A stretch of 64,000 nt of DNA from Streptococcus mitis (GCA_001914195.1 MKYF01000016.1:1-64000); one strand, 5' to 3'. Positions 24,837 through 34,230 are shown, counted from the first letter of the stretch. Notes: generated by a model not told the origin, from the letters alone. Program-made: numbers and translations.

Positions 24837-25333
24837 AAAAGATAATTTATATTGCTTTGATCTTTGTAGCTGGGTTACTTGCCTTCTTCTTTTTTGGAAA
24901 ACAAATGATTACAAAAGAAAATATCAATAAGCCAACGGTAGAGTTAATAGTCTATACGCTTTCTTCTAGTGATACAGAAAAATGGAATAAAGTGAAACAA
25001 GTAGAAACGGAAGAAGCTACATATATCATAACTGTGAAAGAAGTAGCGTCTTCAGAAGAAGTATTTTCAAACATCATTGCAAATGGAGCTGCTGCGGGGT
25101 TCGGAGTTCGTGAAGAAGAAGTGAAGCAATTTAATAATAATTTAGGAGACACTATTGAGGACTCTAAGCATAATAAACTCATTGGAATAGAATTTTTTAC
25201 TTTTTCTAATGCTGACGAGGGATTTGTAGTAGCAAATTTTGACTACGGTAGTGAAGAGTTGAATTCTCAGAAAAAAGATATGAAAGAGTTATATAAAAAA
25301 ATATATGAATCTTTTAAAGAAAAGAAAAAATGA
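24833..25333 (+). CDS. Membrane-anchored protein of the bacteriocin locus, unknown function
   Basis: A 166-residue protein with one N-terminal anchor (IIYIALIFVAGLLAFFFFG) and an extracellular domain of mixed strands and helices (VELIVYTLSSSD, TYIITVKEVASS, GFGVREEEVKQF, GIEFFTFSN). There is no lipobox. It is coupled to the ATPase by an ATGA overlap and ends the operon. By position it may be a cell-surface immunity protein; I do not recognise a family. Confidence 0.65.
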   Translation: MKKIIYIALIFVAGLLAFFFFGKQMITKENINKPTVELIVYTLSSSDTEKWNKVKQVETEEATYIITVKEVASSEEVFSNIIANGAAAGFGVREEEVKQFNNNLGDTIEDSKHNKLIGIEFFTFSNADEGFVVANFDYGSEELNSQKKDMKELYKKIYESFKEKKK

Positions 25334-25420
25334 TTGTGTTATAATCCTTATATTTTGTTATGGTTTGTTAATTGATTTTTGCATATCTTATTTCAACATA
25401 CTATAAAATAAAACATAAGA

Positions 25421-25457
25421 AAACGAGTATCTCCAACTACGGCAATACTCGATTTTT
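25421..25457. terminator. Terminator between the bacteriocin locus and gor
   Basis: Arms cgagtat (25424-25430) and atactcg (25445-25451) with a 14-base loop, flanked by AAAA and TTTTT, so it can work both ways. Confidence 0.7.
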
Positions 25458-25498
25458 GATATTTAGAAGTGTTTTTTGCTCTGCTTCTTTTGTTTCGA

Positions 25499-26845
25499 TT
25501 AACGCATGGTTACAAATTCTTCAGACGCAGTTGGGTGAATTGCCACAGTTGCATCAAAGTCTGCCTTGGTTGCTCCCATTTTGATAGCAACGGCAAATCC
25601 TTGGATCATTTCATCAACACCGTAGCCAATTCCATGAAGTCCGACAACTTTTTCTTCTGAACCAGCTGTTATCAATTTGAAACGAGTTTCTTGACGGTTG
25701 TAAGTGCAAGCAGAGTACATAGAAGTAAAGCTTGATTTGTAAACCTTGATTTGATCTTGACCGTATTCTTTAATAGCTTGCTCTTCTGTCAAACCAACAG
25801 TTCCGATAGCAGGGTGTGAAAAGACAACGGTTGGAATAGTTGAGTAGTCCATTTTTGCAGTTGTTTTGCCGTTAAAGAGACGTTCAGATAGGGTACGCCC
25901 AGCCTTGATAGCAACTGGAGTCAGTTCCTTTTCACCTGTTACATCACCTAGAGCATAGATTCCCTCAACAACAGTATTTTGGTATTCATCTACTTGGATA
26001 AAGCCACGTTCGTTCAGAGTCACCCCAGCTTTTTCAAGTTGCAAGCTCTTAACGTTTGGACGGCGGCCTGTAGCCCAGATAACTTGGCTAGCTGTGTGAC
26101 TAGTACCATCTTCGAAATGAATGGTAATGCCTTCAGCAGTTTTTTCTAACTTGACAGGGACTTTGTGAGTATGAAGTGGTAAGTTTGTTCTTTCCATTTC
26201 CTTGACCAAACCTTCAACGATGTAAGAATCAAAACCACGTAAAGGACGATCGCGGCGAACAAAGAGGTCTGTCTTGACACCAAAGGTGTGGAGTACGCCA
26301 GCCAATTCAACGGCAATATAACCAGCGCCTAGAATTGCAACTGACTCTGGCAATTCTTCCCAAGCAAATACATCATCAGAAGAGCCACCTAGTTCAGCAC
26401 CAGGAACGTCTGGAATACTTGGATGGGCACCAGTAGCAATCACGATATGTTTAGCACGAATCAGTTCACCATTTACGCTAACAGTATGAGAATCTACAAA
26501 TTCAGCATGACCTTCAATCAAGTCTACTCCGTTGCGTTTAAAACTGCCATCATAAGAAGAACGAGCGCGATCAATGTAGGCTTCACGATTGCGACGTAGG
26601 GTTGCAAAGTCAAAGTTAAGATCAGTAGTCTTAAAGCCGTAGTCTTCTCCAAATTGATGGAAAGTCTCAGCGATTTGCGCCCCGTACCACATGATTTTTT
26701 TAGGAACACAGCCGACATTGACGCAAGTTCCACCTAGTTTCTTTTCCTCAATAACGGCCGCTTTGGCTCCGTGTTCACCAGCACGGTTCATGGTAGCAAT
26801 TCCTCCGCTACCTCCACCGATAGCAATGATATCGTATTCTCTCAT
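25499..26845 (-). CDS. gor: Glutathione reductase
   Basis: A 448-residue flavoenzyme that reduces glutathione disulfide with NADPH. The FAD motif IGGGSGG is at residue 9, and the redox pair Cys41/Cys46 is in GGTCVNVGCVPKK. The NADP domain has GAGYIAVELAGVLHTFG with arginines soon after (RRDRP), favouring NADPH. The C-terminal HPTASEEFVTM gives the catalytic His of the partner subunit. ATG 26845 follows aaaggagttttca. Streptococci of this group import glutathione, and gor keeps it reduced. Confidence 0.94.
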   Translation of the reverse strand: MREYDIIAIGGGSGGIATMNRAGEHGAKAAVIEEKKLGGTCVNVGCVPKKIMWYGAQIAETFHQFGEDYGFKTTDLNFDFATLRRNREAYIDRARSSYDGSFKRNGVDLIEGHAEFVDSHTVSVNGELIRAKHIVIATGAHPSIPDVPGAELGGSSDDVFAWEELPESVAILGAGYIAVELAGVLHTFGVKTDLFVRRDRPLRGFDSYIVEGLVKEMERTNLPLHTHKVPVKLEKTAEGITIHFEDGTSHTASQVIWATGRRPNVKSLQLEKAGVTLNERGFIQVDEYQNTVVEGIYALGDVTGEKELTPVAIKAGRTLSERLFNGKTTAKMDYSTIPTVVFSHPAIGTVGLTEEQAIKEYGQDQIKVYKSSFTSMYSACTYNRQETRFKLITAGSEEKVVGLHGIGYGVDEMIQGFAVAIKMGATKADFDATVAIHPTASEEFVTMR

Positions 26846-27000
26846 TGAAAACTCCTTTGTACTCTTTTAAATAGTAGAGTGTCATTTTTTGATAGTCATA
26901 TTCTATCTTTTTTTTTATCTGATTGCAAAAATCTGCTACGTTCAAAAAAATTAAAGAAAAGGCTTGCAAAAAAGAAAAATAAAGTGTATTATATAACTAG

Positions 27001-27101
27001 TACAACGATTGTAAAATAAATTCCGAACAATAATTAAATCCTGAAATGTCATTATTTCGTTCTGAAATGTTATTGTTTCAAATTGATAATTTTTGTATAA
27101 T
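27001..27101 (+). promoter_or_regulatory. Efflux-pump promoter with several inverted repeats
   Basis: A promoter, TTGTTT (27073-27078) and TATAAT (27096-27101) at 17-base spacing, precedes the adaptor gene. Upstream are the palindrome tacaacgattgta (27001-27013) and two related boxes, ctgaaatgtcattatttc (27041-27058) and ctgaaatgttattgtttc (27062-27079), 21 bases apart; the second overlaps the -35. This suggests control by a DNA-binding repressor or activator that is not encoded next door. Confidence 0.5.
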
Positions 27102-27137
27102 ATTGTTAAGAACTTTAAATCAAAAAGGAGTTTCATT

Positions 27138-28337
27138 ATGAAAAAGAATGGTAAAGCTAAAAAGTGGCAATTGTATGCAGCAATTGGTGCTGCAAGTGTA
27201 GTTGTATTGGGTGCTGGGGGCATTTTGCTCTTTAGACAACCTTCTCAGACTGCTGTAAAAGATGAGGCTACTCATCTTGTTGTTGCTAAGGAAGGAAGCG
27301 TGGCATCCTCTGTTTTATTATCAGGGACAGTAACGGCAAAAAATGAACAATATGTTTATTTTGATGCTAGTAAGGGAGATTTAGATGAAATCCTTGTTTC
27401 TGTGGGTGATAAGGTTAGTGAAGGACAGGCTTTAGTTAAGTACAGTAGTTCAGAAGCCCAGGCGGCCTATGATTCAGCGAGTCGAGCAGTTGCTAAGGCA
27501 GATCGTCATATCAACGAACTCAACCAAGCGCGAAATGAAGCCGCTTCAGCTCCCCAGTTACCAGTACCAGCAGGAGGCGAAGGAGCTGCAGCGCAAACTC
27601 CAGCTCCAGTCGCAGGAAATTCGGTATCCTCTATTGATGCACAACTAGGTGATGCTCGTGATGCTCGTGCAGATGCAGCAGCGCAATTAAGCAAGGCTCA
27701 AAGTCAGTTGGATGCCATGACGGTTCTCAGTACCTTAGAGGGAACTGTGGTCGAAGTCAACCGTAATGTTTCTAAATCTCCAACTGGAGCTAGCCAGGTG
27801 GTAGTTCATGTCGTTAGCAATGAAAACTTGCAAGTTAAGGGTGAACTATCTGAATATAACCTTGCCAACCTCTCTGTAGGACAAGAAGTAACCTTTACTT
27901 CTAAAGTTTACCAAGATAAGAGCTGGACTGGTAAGATTAGCTACATTTCGGACTACCCTAAAAACAATGGTGAAGCAGCAAGTGCAGCTACTGCCACAGC
28001 AGGTGGTAATTCTGGTTCTAAATATCCATATACCATCGATGTTACAAGTGAAATCGGTGATTTGAAACAAGGATTCTCAGTAAGTGTTGAGGTCAAGAAT
28101 AAGACTAAAGCTATTTTGGTTCCTCTAACAAGTATTGTGACTGAAAATGATAAGAACTATGTCTGGGTGCTTGACGAGCAGAAAAAGGCCAAGAAAGTGG
28201 AAGTTGGTTTGGGCAATGCTGATGCAGACAACCAAGAAATCACTTCAGGTCTGACAAATGGAGTCAAGGTCATCAGTAACCCAACGTCTTCTCTAGAGGA
28301 AGGAAAAGAGGTGAAGGCTGATGAAGCAACTAATTAG
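27138..28337 (+). CDS. MacA-like adaptor of an ABC efflux pump
   Basis: A 399-residue membrane-anchored adaptor. ATG 27138 is chosen for its aaaaaggag site. After the N-terminal anchor (LYAAIGAASVVVLGAGGILLF) come a lipoyl half-motif (LDEILVSVGDKVSEGQALVKY), a helical hairpin with an alanine/proline-rich insert (about 150-175), a second half-motif (VLSTLEGTVVEVNRNV) and the beta-barrel (VKGELSEYNLANLSVGQEV). In the pneumococcus this three-gene pump (Spr0693-0695 in R6) has been studied structurally as MacAB-like and linked to antimicrobial-peptide and antibiotic resistance. Its 3' end overlaps the ATPase gene by 17 bases. Confidence 0.87.
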   Translation: MKKNGKAKKWQLYAAIGAASVVVLGAGGILLFRQPSQTAVKDEATHLVVAKEGSVASSVLLSGTVTAKNEQYVYFDASKGDLDEILVSVGDKVSEGQALVKYSSSEAQAAYDSASRAVAKADRHINELNQARNEAASAPQLPVPAGGEGAAAQTPAPVAGNSVSSIDAQLGDARDARADAAAQLSKAQSQLDAMTVLSTLEGTVVEVNRNVSKSPTGASQVVVHVVSNENLQVKGELSEYNLANLSVGQEVTFTSKVYQDKSWTGKISYISDYPKNNGEAASAATATAGGNSGSKYPYTIDVTSEIGDLKQGFSVSVEVKNKTKAILVPLTSIVTENDKNYVWVLDEQKKAKKVEVGLGNADADNQEITSGLTNGVKVISNPTSSLEEGKEVKADEATN

Positions 28338-29022
28338 TCTAAAAAATATCTGCAGGAGTTACCGTAATGGTGACCAAGAACTGCAGGTTCTCAAAAATAT
28401 CAACCTAGAAGTGAATGAGGGTGAATTTGTTGCCATCATGGGACCATCTGGTTCTGGTAAGTCCACTCTCATGAATACCATTGGCATGTTGGATACACCA
28501 AGTAGTGGAGAGTATTATCTTGAAGGTCAAGAAGTGGCTGGACTTGGTGAAAAACAACTAGCCAAGGTCCGTAACCAACAAATCGGATTTGTTTTTCAGC
28601 AGTTCTTTCTTCTATCCAAACTTAATGCTCTGCAAAATGTAGAATTGCCCTTGATTTACGCAGGAGTTTCGGCTTCAAAACGGCGCAAGTTAGCTGAGGA
28701 ATATCTAGATAAGGTTGAATTGACAGAACGTAGTCATCATTTGCCTTCAGAATTATCTGGTGGTCAAAAGCAACGTGTGGCTATTGCGCGTGCCTTGGTA
28801 AACAATCCTTCTATTATCCTAGCGGACGAACCGACAGGAGCCTTGGATACCAAAACAGGGAATCAAATTATGCAACTATTGGTTGACTTGAACAAAGAAG
28901 GAAAAACCATTATCATGGTAACGCATGAGCCTGAAATAGCTGCTTATGCCAAACGCCAGATTGTCATTCGTGATGGAGTTATTTCATCTGATAGTGCTCA
29001 GTTAGAAAAGGAGGAAAACTAA
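28321..29022 (+). CDS. MacB-like efflux pump, ATPase subunit
   Basis: A 233-residue ATPase with Walker A GPSGSGKST (about 40), Q loop VFQQFFLLSKLNALQNVELPL, signature LSGGQKQRVAIARAL, Walker B IILADEPTGALD and H loop VTHEPEIAAY. It belongs to the MacB/LolD family. In enteric MacB the ATPase is fused to the permease; here they are separate genes one base apart. Confidence 0.92.
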   Translation: MKQLISLKNICRSYRNGDQELQVLKNINLEVNEGEFVAIMGPSGSGKSTLMNTIGMLDTPSSGEYYLEGQEVAGLGEKQLAKVRNQQIGFVFQQFFLLSKLNALQNVELPLIYAGVSASKRRKLAEEYLDKVELTERSHHLPSELSGGQKQRVAIARALVNNPSIILADEPTGALDTKTGNQIMQLLVDLNKEGKTIIMVTHEPEIAAYAKRQIVIRDGVISSDSAQLEKEEN

Positions 29023-29023
29023 G

Positions 29024-30283
29024 ATGCAGAATCTGAAATTTGCCTTTTCATCTATTATGGCTCACAAGATGCGTTCTTTGCTTACCATGATTGGGATTAT
29101 TATCGGTGTTTCATCAGTTGTTGTGATTATGGCTCTGGGTGATTCCATGTCTCGACAGCTTAATAAAAACATGACCAGATCTCAGAAAAATATCAGTGTC
29201 TTTTTCTCTTCTAAAAAAAGTAAAGATGGATCTTTTACTCAGAAACAATCAGCTTTTACGGTTTCTGGAAAAGAAGAGGAAGTTCATGTTGAACCACCAA
29301 AACCGCAAGAATCTTGGGTCAAGGAGGCAGCCAAATTGAAGGGAGTGGATAATTACTATGTAACCAATTCAACGAACGCCATCTTGACTTATAAAGATAA
29401 AAAGGTTGAAAATGCCAATTTGACAGGTGGAAACAGAACTTATATGGAGGCTGTTAACAATGAAATTCTTGCAGGTCGTAGTCTGAGAGAACAAGATTTC
29501 AAAGAATTTGCAAGTGTCATTTTGCTTGATGAAGAATTATCCATTAGTCTATTTGGATCTCCTCAAGAGGCTATTAACAAGGTTGTAGAAGTCAATGGTT
29601 TTAGTTATCGAGTCATTGGTGTTTATACTAGCCCAGAATCTAAAAATTCAAAAATGTATGGTCTTGGCGGCTTGCCTATTACCACAAATATCTCCCTTGC
29701 TGCGAATTTTAATGTAGATGAAATTGCTAGTATTGTCTTTCGAGTAAATGACACAAGCTTGACTCAAACTCTGGGTCCAGAATTAGCACGAAAAATGACA
29801 GAGCTTGCTGGCTTGCAACAGGGAGAATATCAAGTAGCAGATGAGTCAGCTGCATTCGCAGAAATTCAACAATCGTTTAGTTTTATGACGACGATTATTA
29901 GTGCCATTGCAGGTATTTCCCTCTTTGTTGGAGGAACTGGTGTTATGAACATCATGCTGGTTTCGGTGACAGAGCGTACCCGTGAGATTGGTCTCCGTAA
30001 GGCTTTGGGTGCAACTCGTGCCAATATTTTAATCCAGTTTTTGATTGAATCCATGATTTTGACTTTGTTAGGTGGATTAATTGGATTGACAATTGCAAGT
30101 GGTTTAACTGCCTTAGCAGGTTTGTTACTGCAAGGTTTGATTGCGGGTATAGAAGTTGGAGTATCAATTCCAGTTGCCCTATTTAGTCTTGCAGTTTCGG
30201 CTAGTGTGGGTATCGTTTTTGGAGTCTTGCCAGCCAACAAGGCATCGAAACTTGATCCAATCGAAGCGCTTCGTTATGAATAA
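29024..30283 (+). CDS. MacB-like efflux pump, permease subunit
   Basis: A 419-residue type VII ABC permease: first span MRSLLTMIGIIIGVSSVVVIMALG (positions about 14-37), a large extracytoplasmic domain to about residue 285, and three C-terminal spans in the FtsX domain with GLRKALGATRANILIQFLIE and the ending KASKLDPIEALRYE. It acts with the adaptor and ATPase upstream and is followed by a terminator. Confidence 0.9.
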   Translation: MQNLKFAFSSIMAHKMRSLLTMIGIIIGVSSVVVIMALGDSMSRQLNKNMTRSQKNISVFFSSKKSKDGSFTQKQSAFTVSGKEEEVHVEPPKPQESWVKEAAKLKGVDNYYVTNSTNAILTYKDKKVENANLTGGNRTYMEAVNNEILAGRSLREQDFKEFASVILLDEELSISLFGSPQEAINKVVEVNGFSYRVIGVYTSPESKNSKMYGLGGLPITTNISLAANFNVDEIASIVFRVNDTSLTQTLGPELARKMTELAGLQQGEYQVADESAAFAEIQQSFSFMTTIISAIAGISLFVGGTGVMNIMLVSVTERTREIGLRKALGATRANILIQFLIESMILTLLGGLIGLTIASGLTALAGLLLQGLIAGIEVGVSIPVALFSLAVSASVGIVFGVLPANKASKLDPIEALRYE

Positions 30284-30287
30284 GATC

Positions 30288-30319
30288 AACAAGATGGACA
30301 CTTGTCTATCTTGTTTTTG
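30288..30319 (+). terminator. Terminator of the efflux-pump operon
   Basis: Arms aacaagatggaca (30288-30300) and tgtctatcttgtt (30303-30315) with one mismatch, then tttt. Confidence 0.8.
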
Positions 30320-30406
30320 TATGGATTTCCCTATAGAAAATCCTTAAAAATGTGATATAATGAAGTGTTAGAAAAACAGGTTTCATTTGCCTGGAAAGGA
30401 AAAATT

Positions 30407-32404
30407 ATGTCTGAAAAGAATTTTTATATTACAACGCCGATTTACTATCCATCTGGTAAACTTCATATCGGATCTGCCTACACAACCATCGCTTGTGATG
30501 TCCTAGCTCGCTACAAACGCCTGATGGGCTACGATGTCTTTTATTTGACAGGTCTTGATGAGCATGGTCAGAAAATCCAGCAGAAAGCAGAAGAAGCTGG
30601 CATCACACCTCAAGCTTATGTTGATGGAATGGCAGTTGGAGTCAAAGAACTCTGGCAATTACTCGATATCTCATACGATAAATTTATCCGTACGACTGAT
30701 GACTACCATGAAAAAGTTGTCGCACAGGTCTTTGAACGCTTGCTTGCTCAAGATGATATTTACTTGGGTGAATACTCTGGTTGGTATTCAGTTTCAGATG
30801 AGGAATTCTTTACAGAAAGCCAGCTTGCAGAAGTATTCCGTGATGAAGCTGGAAATGTAACTGGTGGTATCGCTCCATCAGGTCACGAGGTGGAATGGGT
30901 CTCTGAAGAATCATACTTCCTTCGCCTCAGCAAATACCAAGATCGTTTGGTAGACTTTTTCAAAGCTCATCCTGACTTTATCACTCCAGATGGTCGTCTG
31001 AATGAAATGCTTCGCAACTTCATCGAGCCAGGTTTGGAAGACTTGGCGGTATCTCGTACAACCTTTACATGGGGTGTTCCAGTACCATCGAATCCAAAAC
31101 ACGTTGTCTACGTTTGGATTGATGCCCTTCTTAACTATGCGACAGCTCTTGGATACGGTCAAGATGAGAACGGTAACTTTGATAAGTTCTGGAATGGAAC
31201 TGTCTTCCACATGGTAGGAAAAGATATCCTTCGCTTCCACTCGATTTACTGGCCAATCCTTCTTATGATGTTGGATATCAAATTGCCAGATCGTTTGATT
31301 GCCCACGGTTGGTTTGTCATGAAAGACGGTAAGATGTCTAAGTCTAAAGGGAATGTTGTTTACCCTGAAATGTTGGTAGAGCGTTATGGACTAGATCCAC
31401 TTCGTTACTACCTCATGCGTAGCCTTCCAGTTGGTTCAGATGGAACCTTCACTCCTGAAGACTATGTAGGCCGTATCAACTACGAATTGGCCAATGACCT
31501 TGGAAACCTCCTCAACCGTACGGTTTCTATGATTAACAAGTACTTTGATGGACAAATTCCTGCCTATGTAGAAGGTGTAACAGAGTTTGACCATGTTCTT
31601 GCTCAAGTAGCTGCTGAATCAATCGCTGATTACCATACACACATGGAAGCAGTTGACTACCCACGTGCACTTGAAGCGGTATGGACTCTTATCTCTCGTA
31701 CTAACAAATACATCGATGAGACTGCTCCATGGGTCTTGGCCAAGGATGAAGCTCTTCGTGACCAATTGGCAAGTGTCATGAGTCACTTGGCAGCTAGCCT
31801 TCGTGTCGTTGCTCACTTGATTGAGCCATTTATGATGGAGACCAGTCGCGCAGTCTTGACTCAACTTGGCTTGGAAGAAGTAGCAAGCCTTGAAAACTTG
31901 AGCTTGGCTGATTTCCCTGCAGGTGTAACGGTAGTTGCCAAAGGAACACCAATCTTCCCACGTCTGGATATGGAAGAAGAAATCGCCTATATCAAGGAAC
32001 AAATGGAAGGCAACAAACCAGCAGTCGAAAAAGAGTGGAACCCAGACGAAGTTGAACTCAAACTAAACAAGGAAGAAATCAAGTTTGAAGACTTTGACAA
32101 GGTCGAAATCCGTGTCGCAGAAGTCAAAGAAGTGTCTAAAGTAGAAGGTTCAGATAAGTTGCTTCAATTCCGCTTGGATGCTGGTGATGGTGAAGATCGT
32201 CAAATCCTCTCAGGAATTGCAAAATACTATCCAAACGAACAAGAGTTGGTCGGCAAGAAAGTTCAAATCGTTGCCAATCTCAAACCACGTAAAATGATGA
32301 AAAAATATGTCAGCCAAGGGATGATTCTCTCAGCTGAATATGATGGACAATTAACCCTTCTCACAGTTGATCCAGCTGTACCAAATGGAAGTGTGATTGG
32401 GTAA
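30407..32404 (+). CDS. metG: Methionyl-tRNA synthetase
   Basis: A 665-residue enzyme, counted from ATG 30407 (MSEKNFYIT) with gaaaggaaaaatt upstream; the longer frame from 30365 lacks a ribosome site. HIGH motif is HIGS near residue 20 and the KMSKS motif is intact near 305. The connective region (WYSVSDEEFFTESQLAEVF) has no cysteines, so this is the zinc-free form common in Firmicutes. The C-terminal 110 residues are an EMAP/Trbp111-like tRNA-binding domain (FDKVEIRVAEVKEV; QILSGIAKYY). A promoter TATAAT lies at 30356-30361. Confidence 0.96.
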   Translation: MSEKNFYITTPIYYPSGKLHIGSAYTTIACDVLARYKRLMGYDVFYLTGLDEHGQKIQQKAEEAGITPQAYVDGMAVGVKELWQLLDISYDKFIRTTDDYHEKVVAQVFERLLAQDDIYLGEYSGWYSVSDEEFFTESQLAEVFRDEAGNVTGGIAPSGHEVEWVSEESYFLRLSKYQDRLVDFFKAHPDFITPDGRLNEMLRNFIEPGLEDLAVSRTTFTWGVPVPSNPKHVVYVWIDALLNYATALGYGQDENGNFDKFWNGTVFHMVGKDILRFHSIYWPILLMMLDIKLPDRLIAHGWFVMKDGKMSKSKGNVVYPEMLVERYGLDPLRYYLMRSLPVGSDGTFTPEDYVGRINYELANDLGNLLNRTVSMINKYFDGQIPAYVEGVTEFDHVLAQVAAESIADYHTHMEAVDYPRALEAVWTLISRTNKYIDETAPWVLAKDEALRDQLASVMSHLAASLRVVAHLIEPFMMETSRAVLTQLGLEEVASLENLSLADFPAGVTVVAKGTPIFPRLDMEEEIAYIKEQMEGNKPAVEKEWNPDEVELKLNKEEIKFEDFDKVEIRVAEVKEVSKVEGSDKLLQFRLDAGDGEDRQILSGIAKYYPNEQELVGKKVQIVANLKPRKMMKKYVSQGMILSAEYDGQLTLLTVDPAVPNGSVIG

Positions 32405-32410
32405 CAATAG

Positions 32411-32440
32411 ACAGGACTAGTTCATGCTAGTTCTGTTTTT
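32411..32440 (+). terminator. metG terminator
   Basis: Arms acaggactag (32411-32420) and ctagttctgt (32427-32436) with a six-base loop, then tttttt. Confidence 0.8.
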
Positions 32441-32445
32441 TATTT

Positions 32446-32597
32446 ACACTCAATGAAAATCAAAGAGCAAACTAGGAAGCTAGCCGCAGGTTGCTCAAAG
32501 CACTGCTTTGAGGTTGTAGATGAAACTGACGAAGTCAGTTACATATATCTACGGTAAGGCGACGCTGATGTGATTTGAAGAGATTTTCGAAGAGCAT
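32446..32597 (+). repeat. BOX element, ABC type, upstream of the PadR operon
   Basis: boxA, one boxB (gctcaaagcactgctttgag and gactgacgaagtcagt-like stem) and boxC, with ends acactc and gagcat. The stems within boxB (actgacgaagtcagt) are intact. Confidence 0.9.
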
Positions 32598-32688
32598 TAA
32601 CTAATATGCTTTACAAACTAGTGTGGAAGTGGTATATTATAGATGAAGCTACTAGTAGGTATTACAAAATATATAGAAGGGGGAAGGG

Positions 32689-33009
32689 ATGAAGGAAACT
32701 CAACTATTAAAAGGTGTTCTTGAAGGTTGTGTCTTGGATATGATTGGTCAAAAAGAACGATATGGCTATGAGTTAGTTCAGACTTTGCGAGAGGCTGGAT
32801 TTGACACCATAGTTCCAGGAACGATTTATCCTTTATTACAAAAGTTAGAAAAAAATCAATGGATAAGAGGCGACATGCGCCCGTCGCCAGATGGTCCAGA
32901 TCGGAAGTATTTTTCGTTGACGAAAGAAGGAGAAGAGCGTGTCTCGGCCTTTTGGCAACAATGGAACGATTTGAGTCAAAAAGTAGAAGGAATTAAGAAT
33001 GGGGGTTAA
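32689..33009 (+). CDS. PadR-family transcriptional regulator
   Basis: A 106-residue winged-helix protein: LLKGVLEGCVLDMIGQKERY, then YELVQTLREAGFD, and GTIYPLLQKLEKNQWI, the recognition helix and wing typical of PadR. The C-terminal helix EERVSAFWQQWNDLSQKV mediates dimerisation. Ribosome site agaaggggga. It is coupled to a membrane protein gene three bases downstream, a pairing in which PadR usually represses its own operon. Confidence 0.9.
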   Translation: MKETQLLKGVLEGCVLDMIGQKERYGYELVQTLREAGFDTIVPGTIYPLLQKLEKNQWIRGDMRPSPDGPDRKYFSLTKEGEERVSAFWQQWNDLSQKVEGIKNGG

Positions 33010-33012
33010 ACC

Positions 33013-33828
33013 ATGAAGAAAATGAAGTATTACGAAGAAATAAGCGCTTTGTTACATGAATTCTCTGAGGAGAATCGGCAATATTTTGAGGAGCTATGGG
33101 ATAGTTTTAATCTTGCTGGATTTCTCTATGATGAGGACTATCTCAGAGAGCAGATTTATTTGATGATGTTAGATTTCTCAGAAGCAGAACGAGATGGCAT
33201 GAGTGCAGAGGATTATTTAGGTAAGAATCCTAAAAAAATAATGAAAGAGATTCTCAAGGAAGCACCACGCAGTTCTATCAAGGAGTCCCTTTTGACGCCA
33301 ATTTTTGTCCTAGCGATATTACGTTACTATCATCTACTGGGTGATTTTTCTAAAGGTCCTCTCTTAACAGTCAATTTGCTTACTTTTTTAGGGCAACTTC
33401 TTCTTTTTCTGATTGGATTTGGGCTTGTGGCTACAATTTTACGAAAAAGTTTAGTCCAAGATACTCCTAAAATGAAAATTAGCACCTATATTATCGTTGG
33501 AAGTCTTGTTCTGCTAGTCGTTCTAGGATATGTAGGAATGGGAAGTTTCATACAAGAAGGAGCCTTTTATCTTCCGGCTCCCTGGGATAGTTTGTCTGTC
33601 TTTACGATTTCCCTAGTCATCAGTATTTGGAATTGGAAAGAACCGATTTTTCGCCCCTTTGTCAGTATGATTGTTGCCCATCTTGTTGTAGGGTCTCTGC
33701 TCCGTTACTATGAGTGGATGGGTATTTCAAATGTTTTTCTTACAAAGATTATTCCTTTAGCTGTTCTGTTTATTGGTATCTTTCTCTTTTTCCGTGGGTT
33801 TAAGAAGATAACATGGAGTGAGATATAG
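33013..33828 (+). CDS. DUF1129-like membrane protein paired with PadR
   Basis: A 271-residue protein. The N-terminal 90 residues are a soluble helical domain (YYEEISALLHEFSEENRQYF, EDYLGKNPKKIMKEI) seen in DUF1129/DUF1048-type proteins; about six membrane spans follow from residue 95. These proteins sit beside PadR regulators in many Firmicutes and may sense membrane stress; no activity is known. No terminator with a clear stem follows; a BOX element begins 95 bases on. Confidence 0.7.
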   Translation: MKKMKYYEEISALLHEFSEENRQYFEELWDSFNLAGFLYDEDYLREQIYLMMLDFSEAERDGMSAEDYLGKNPKKIMKEILKEAPRSSIKESLLTPIFVLAILRYYHLLGDFSKGPLLTVNLLTFLGQLLLFLIGFGLVATILRKSLVQDTPKMKISTYIIVGSLVLLVVLGYVGMGSFIQEGAFYLPAPWDSLSVFTISLVISIWNWKEPIFRPFVSMIVAHLVVGSLLRYYEWMGISNVFLTKIIPLAVLFIGIFLFFRGFKKITWSEI

Positions 33829-33923
33829 TCAAAAAGGAGTTTTAAAGCGTTTTTTTGTATTATGTAACTATTAGTCTGTCTTGATTCGTTAGGTACGGTG
33901 CATTAACGGATGATTATGATTTA

Positions 33924-34073
33924 ATACTCAATGAAAATTAAAAAGCAAACTAGGAAGCTAGCCGCAAGCTGCTCAAAACACTGTTTTGAGGTTGTAGATA
34001 AGACTGACGAAGTCAGTCACATATATACGGTAAGGCGACGCTGACGTGGTTTGAAGAGATTTTCGAAGAGTAT
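33924..34073 (+). repeat. BOX element, ABC type, downstream of the PadR operon
   Basis: boxA, boxB (gctcaaaacactgttttgag, gactgacgaagtcagtc) and boxC, ends atactc and gagtat. Confidence 0.9.
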
Positions 34074-34158
34074 AACTATTCTGATTTACATACTAGCAGG
34101 GAAGTAGTATCCCATAATTGACGGCACGCTAGTAGGTACTATAAAATGGACTAGAGTA
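34074..34158 (+). repeat. Degenerate copy of the PadR promoter segment
   Basis: The 85 bases after this BOX (aactattctgatttacatac, gggaagtagtat, gctagtaggtactataaaat) align with the bases after the upstream BOX at 32598-32680 (aactaatatgctttacaaac, tggaagtggtat, actagtaggtattacaaaat). So BOX and following promoter-like DNA exist on both sides of the PadR operon. The left copy is the probable PadR operator and promoter. Confidence 0.55.
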
Positions 34159-34201
34159 CTTTTTTGATTGAGTATAAAACATCATAGAGAATAAAAAAAT
34201 G

Positions 34202-34230
34202 AGGTTAGGATTTTTTGTCCTAACCTATTT
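34202..34230. terminator. Terminator of the haemolysin III operon
   Basis: Arms aggttagga (34202-34210) and tcctaacct (34218-34226), perfect, with T/A tracts on both sides. Confidence 0.85.

Noticed and set aside
29866..30240. Long minus-strand frame inside the efflux permease gene
   Set aside because: It is antisense to a clear FtsX-type permease and shows only codon-mirroring.
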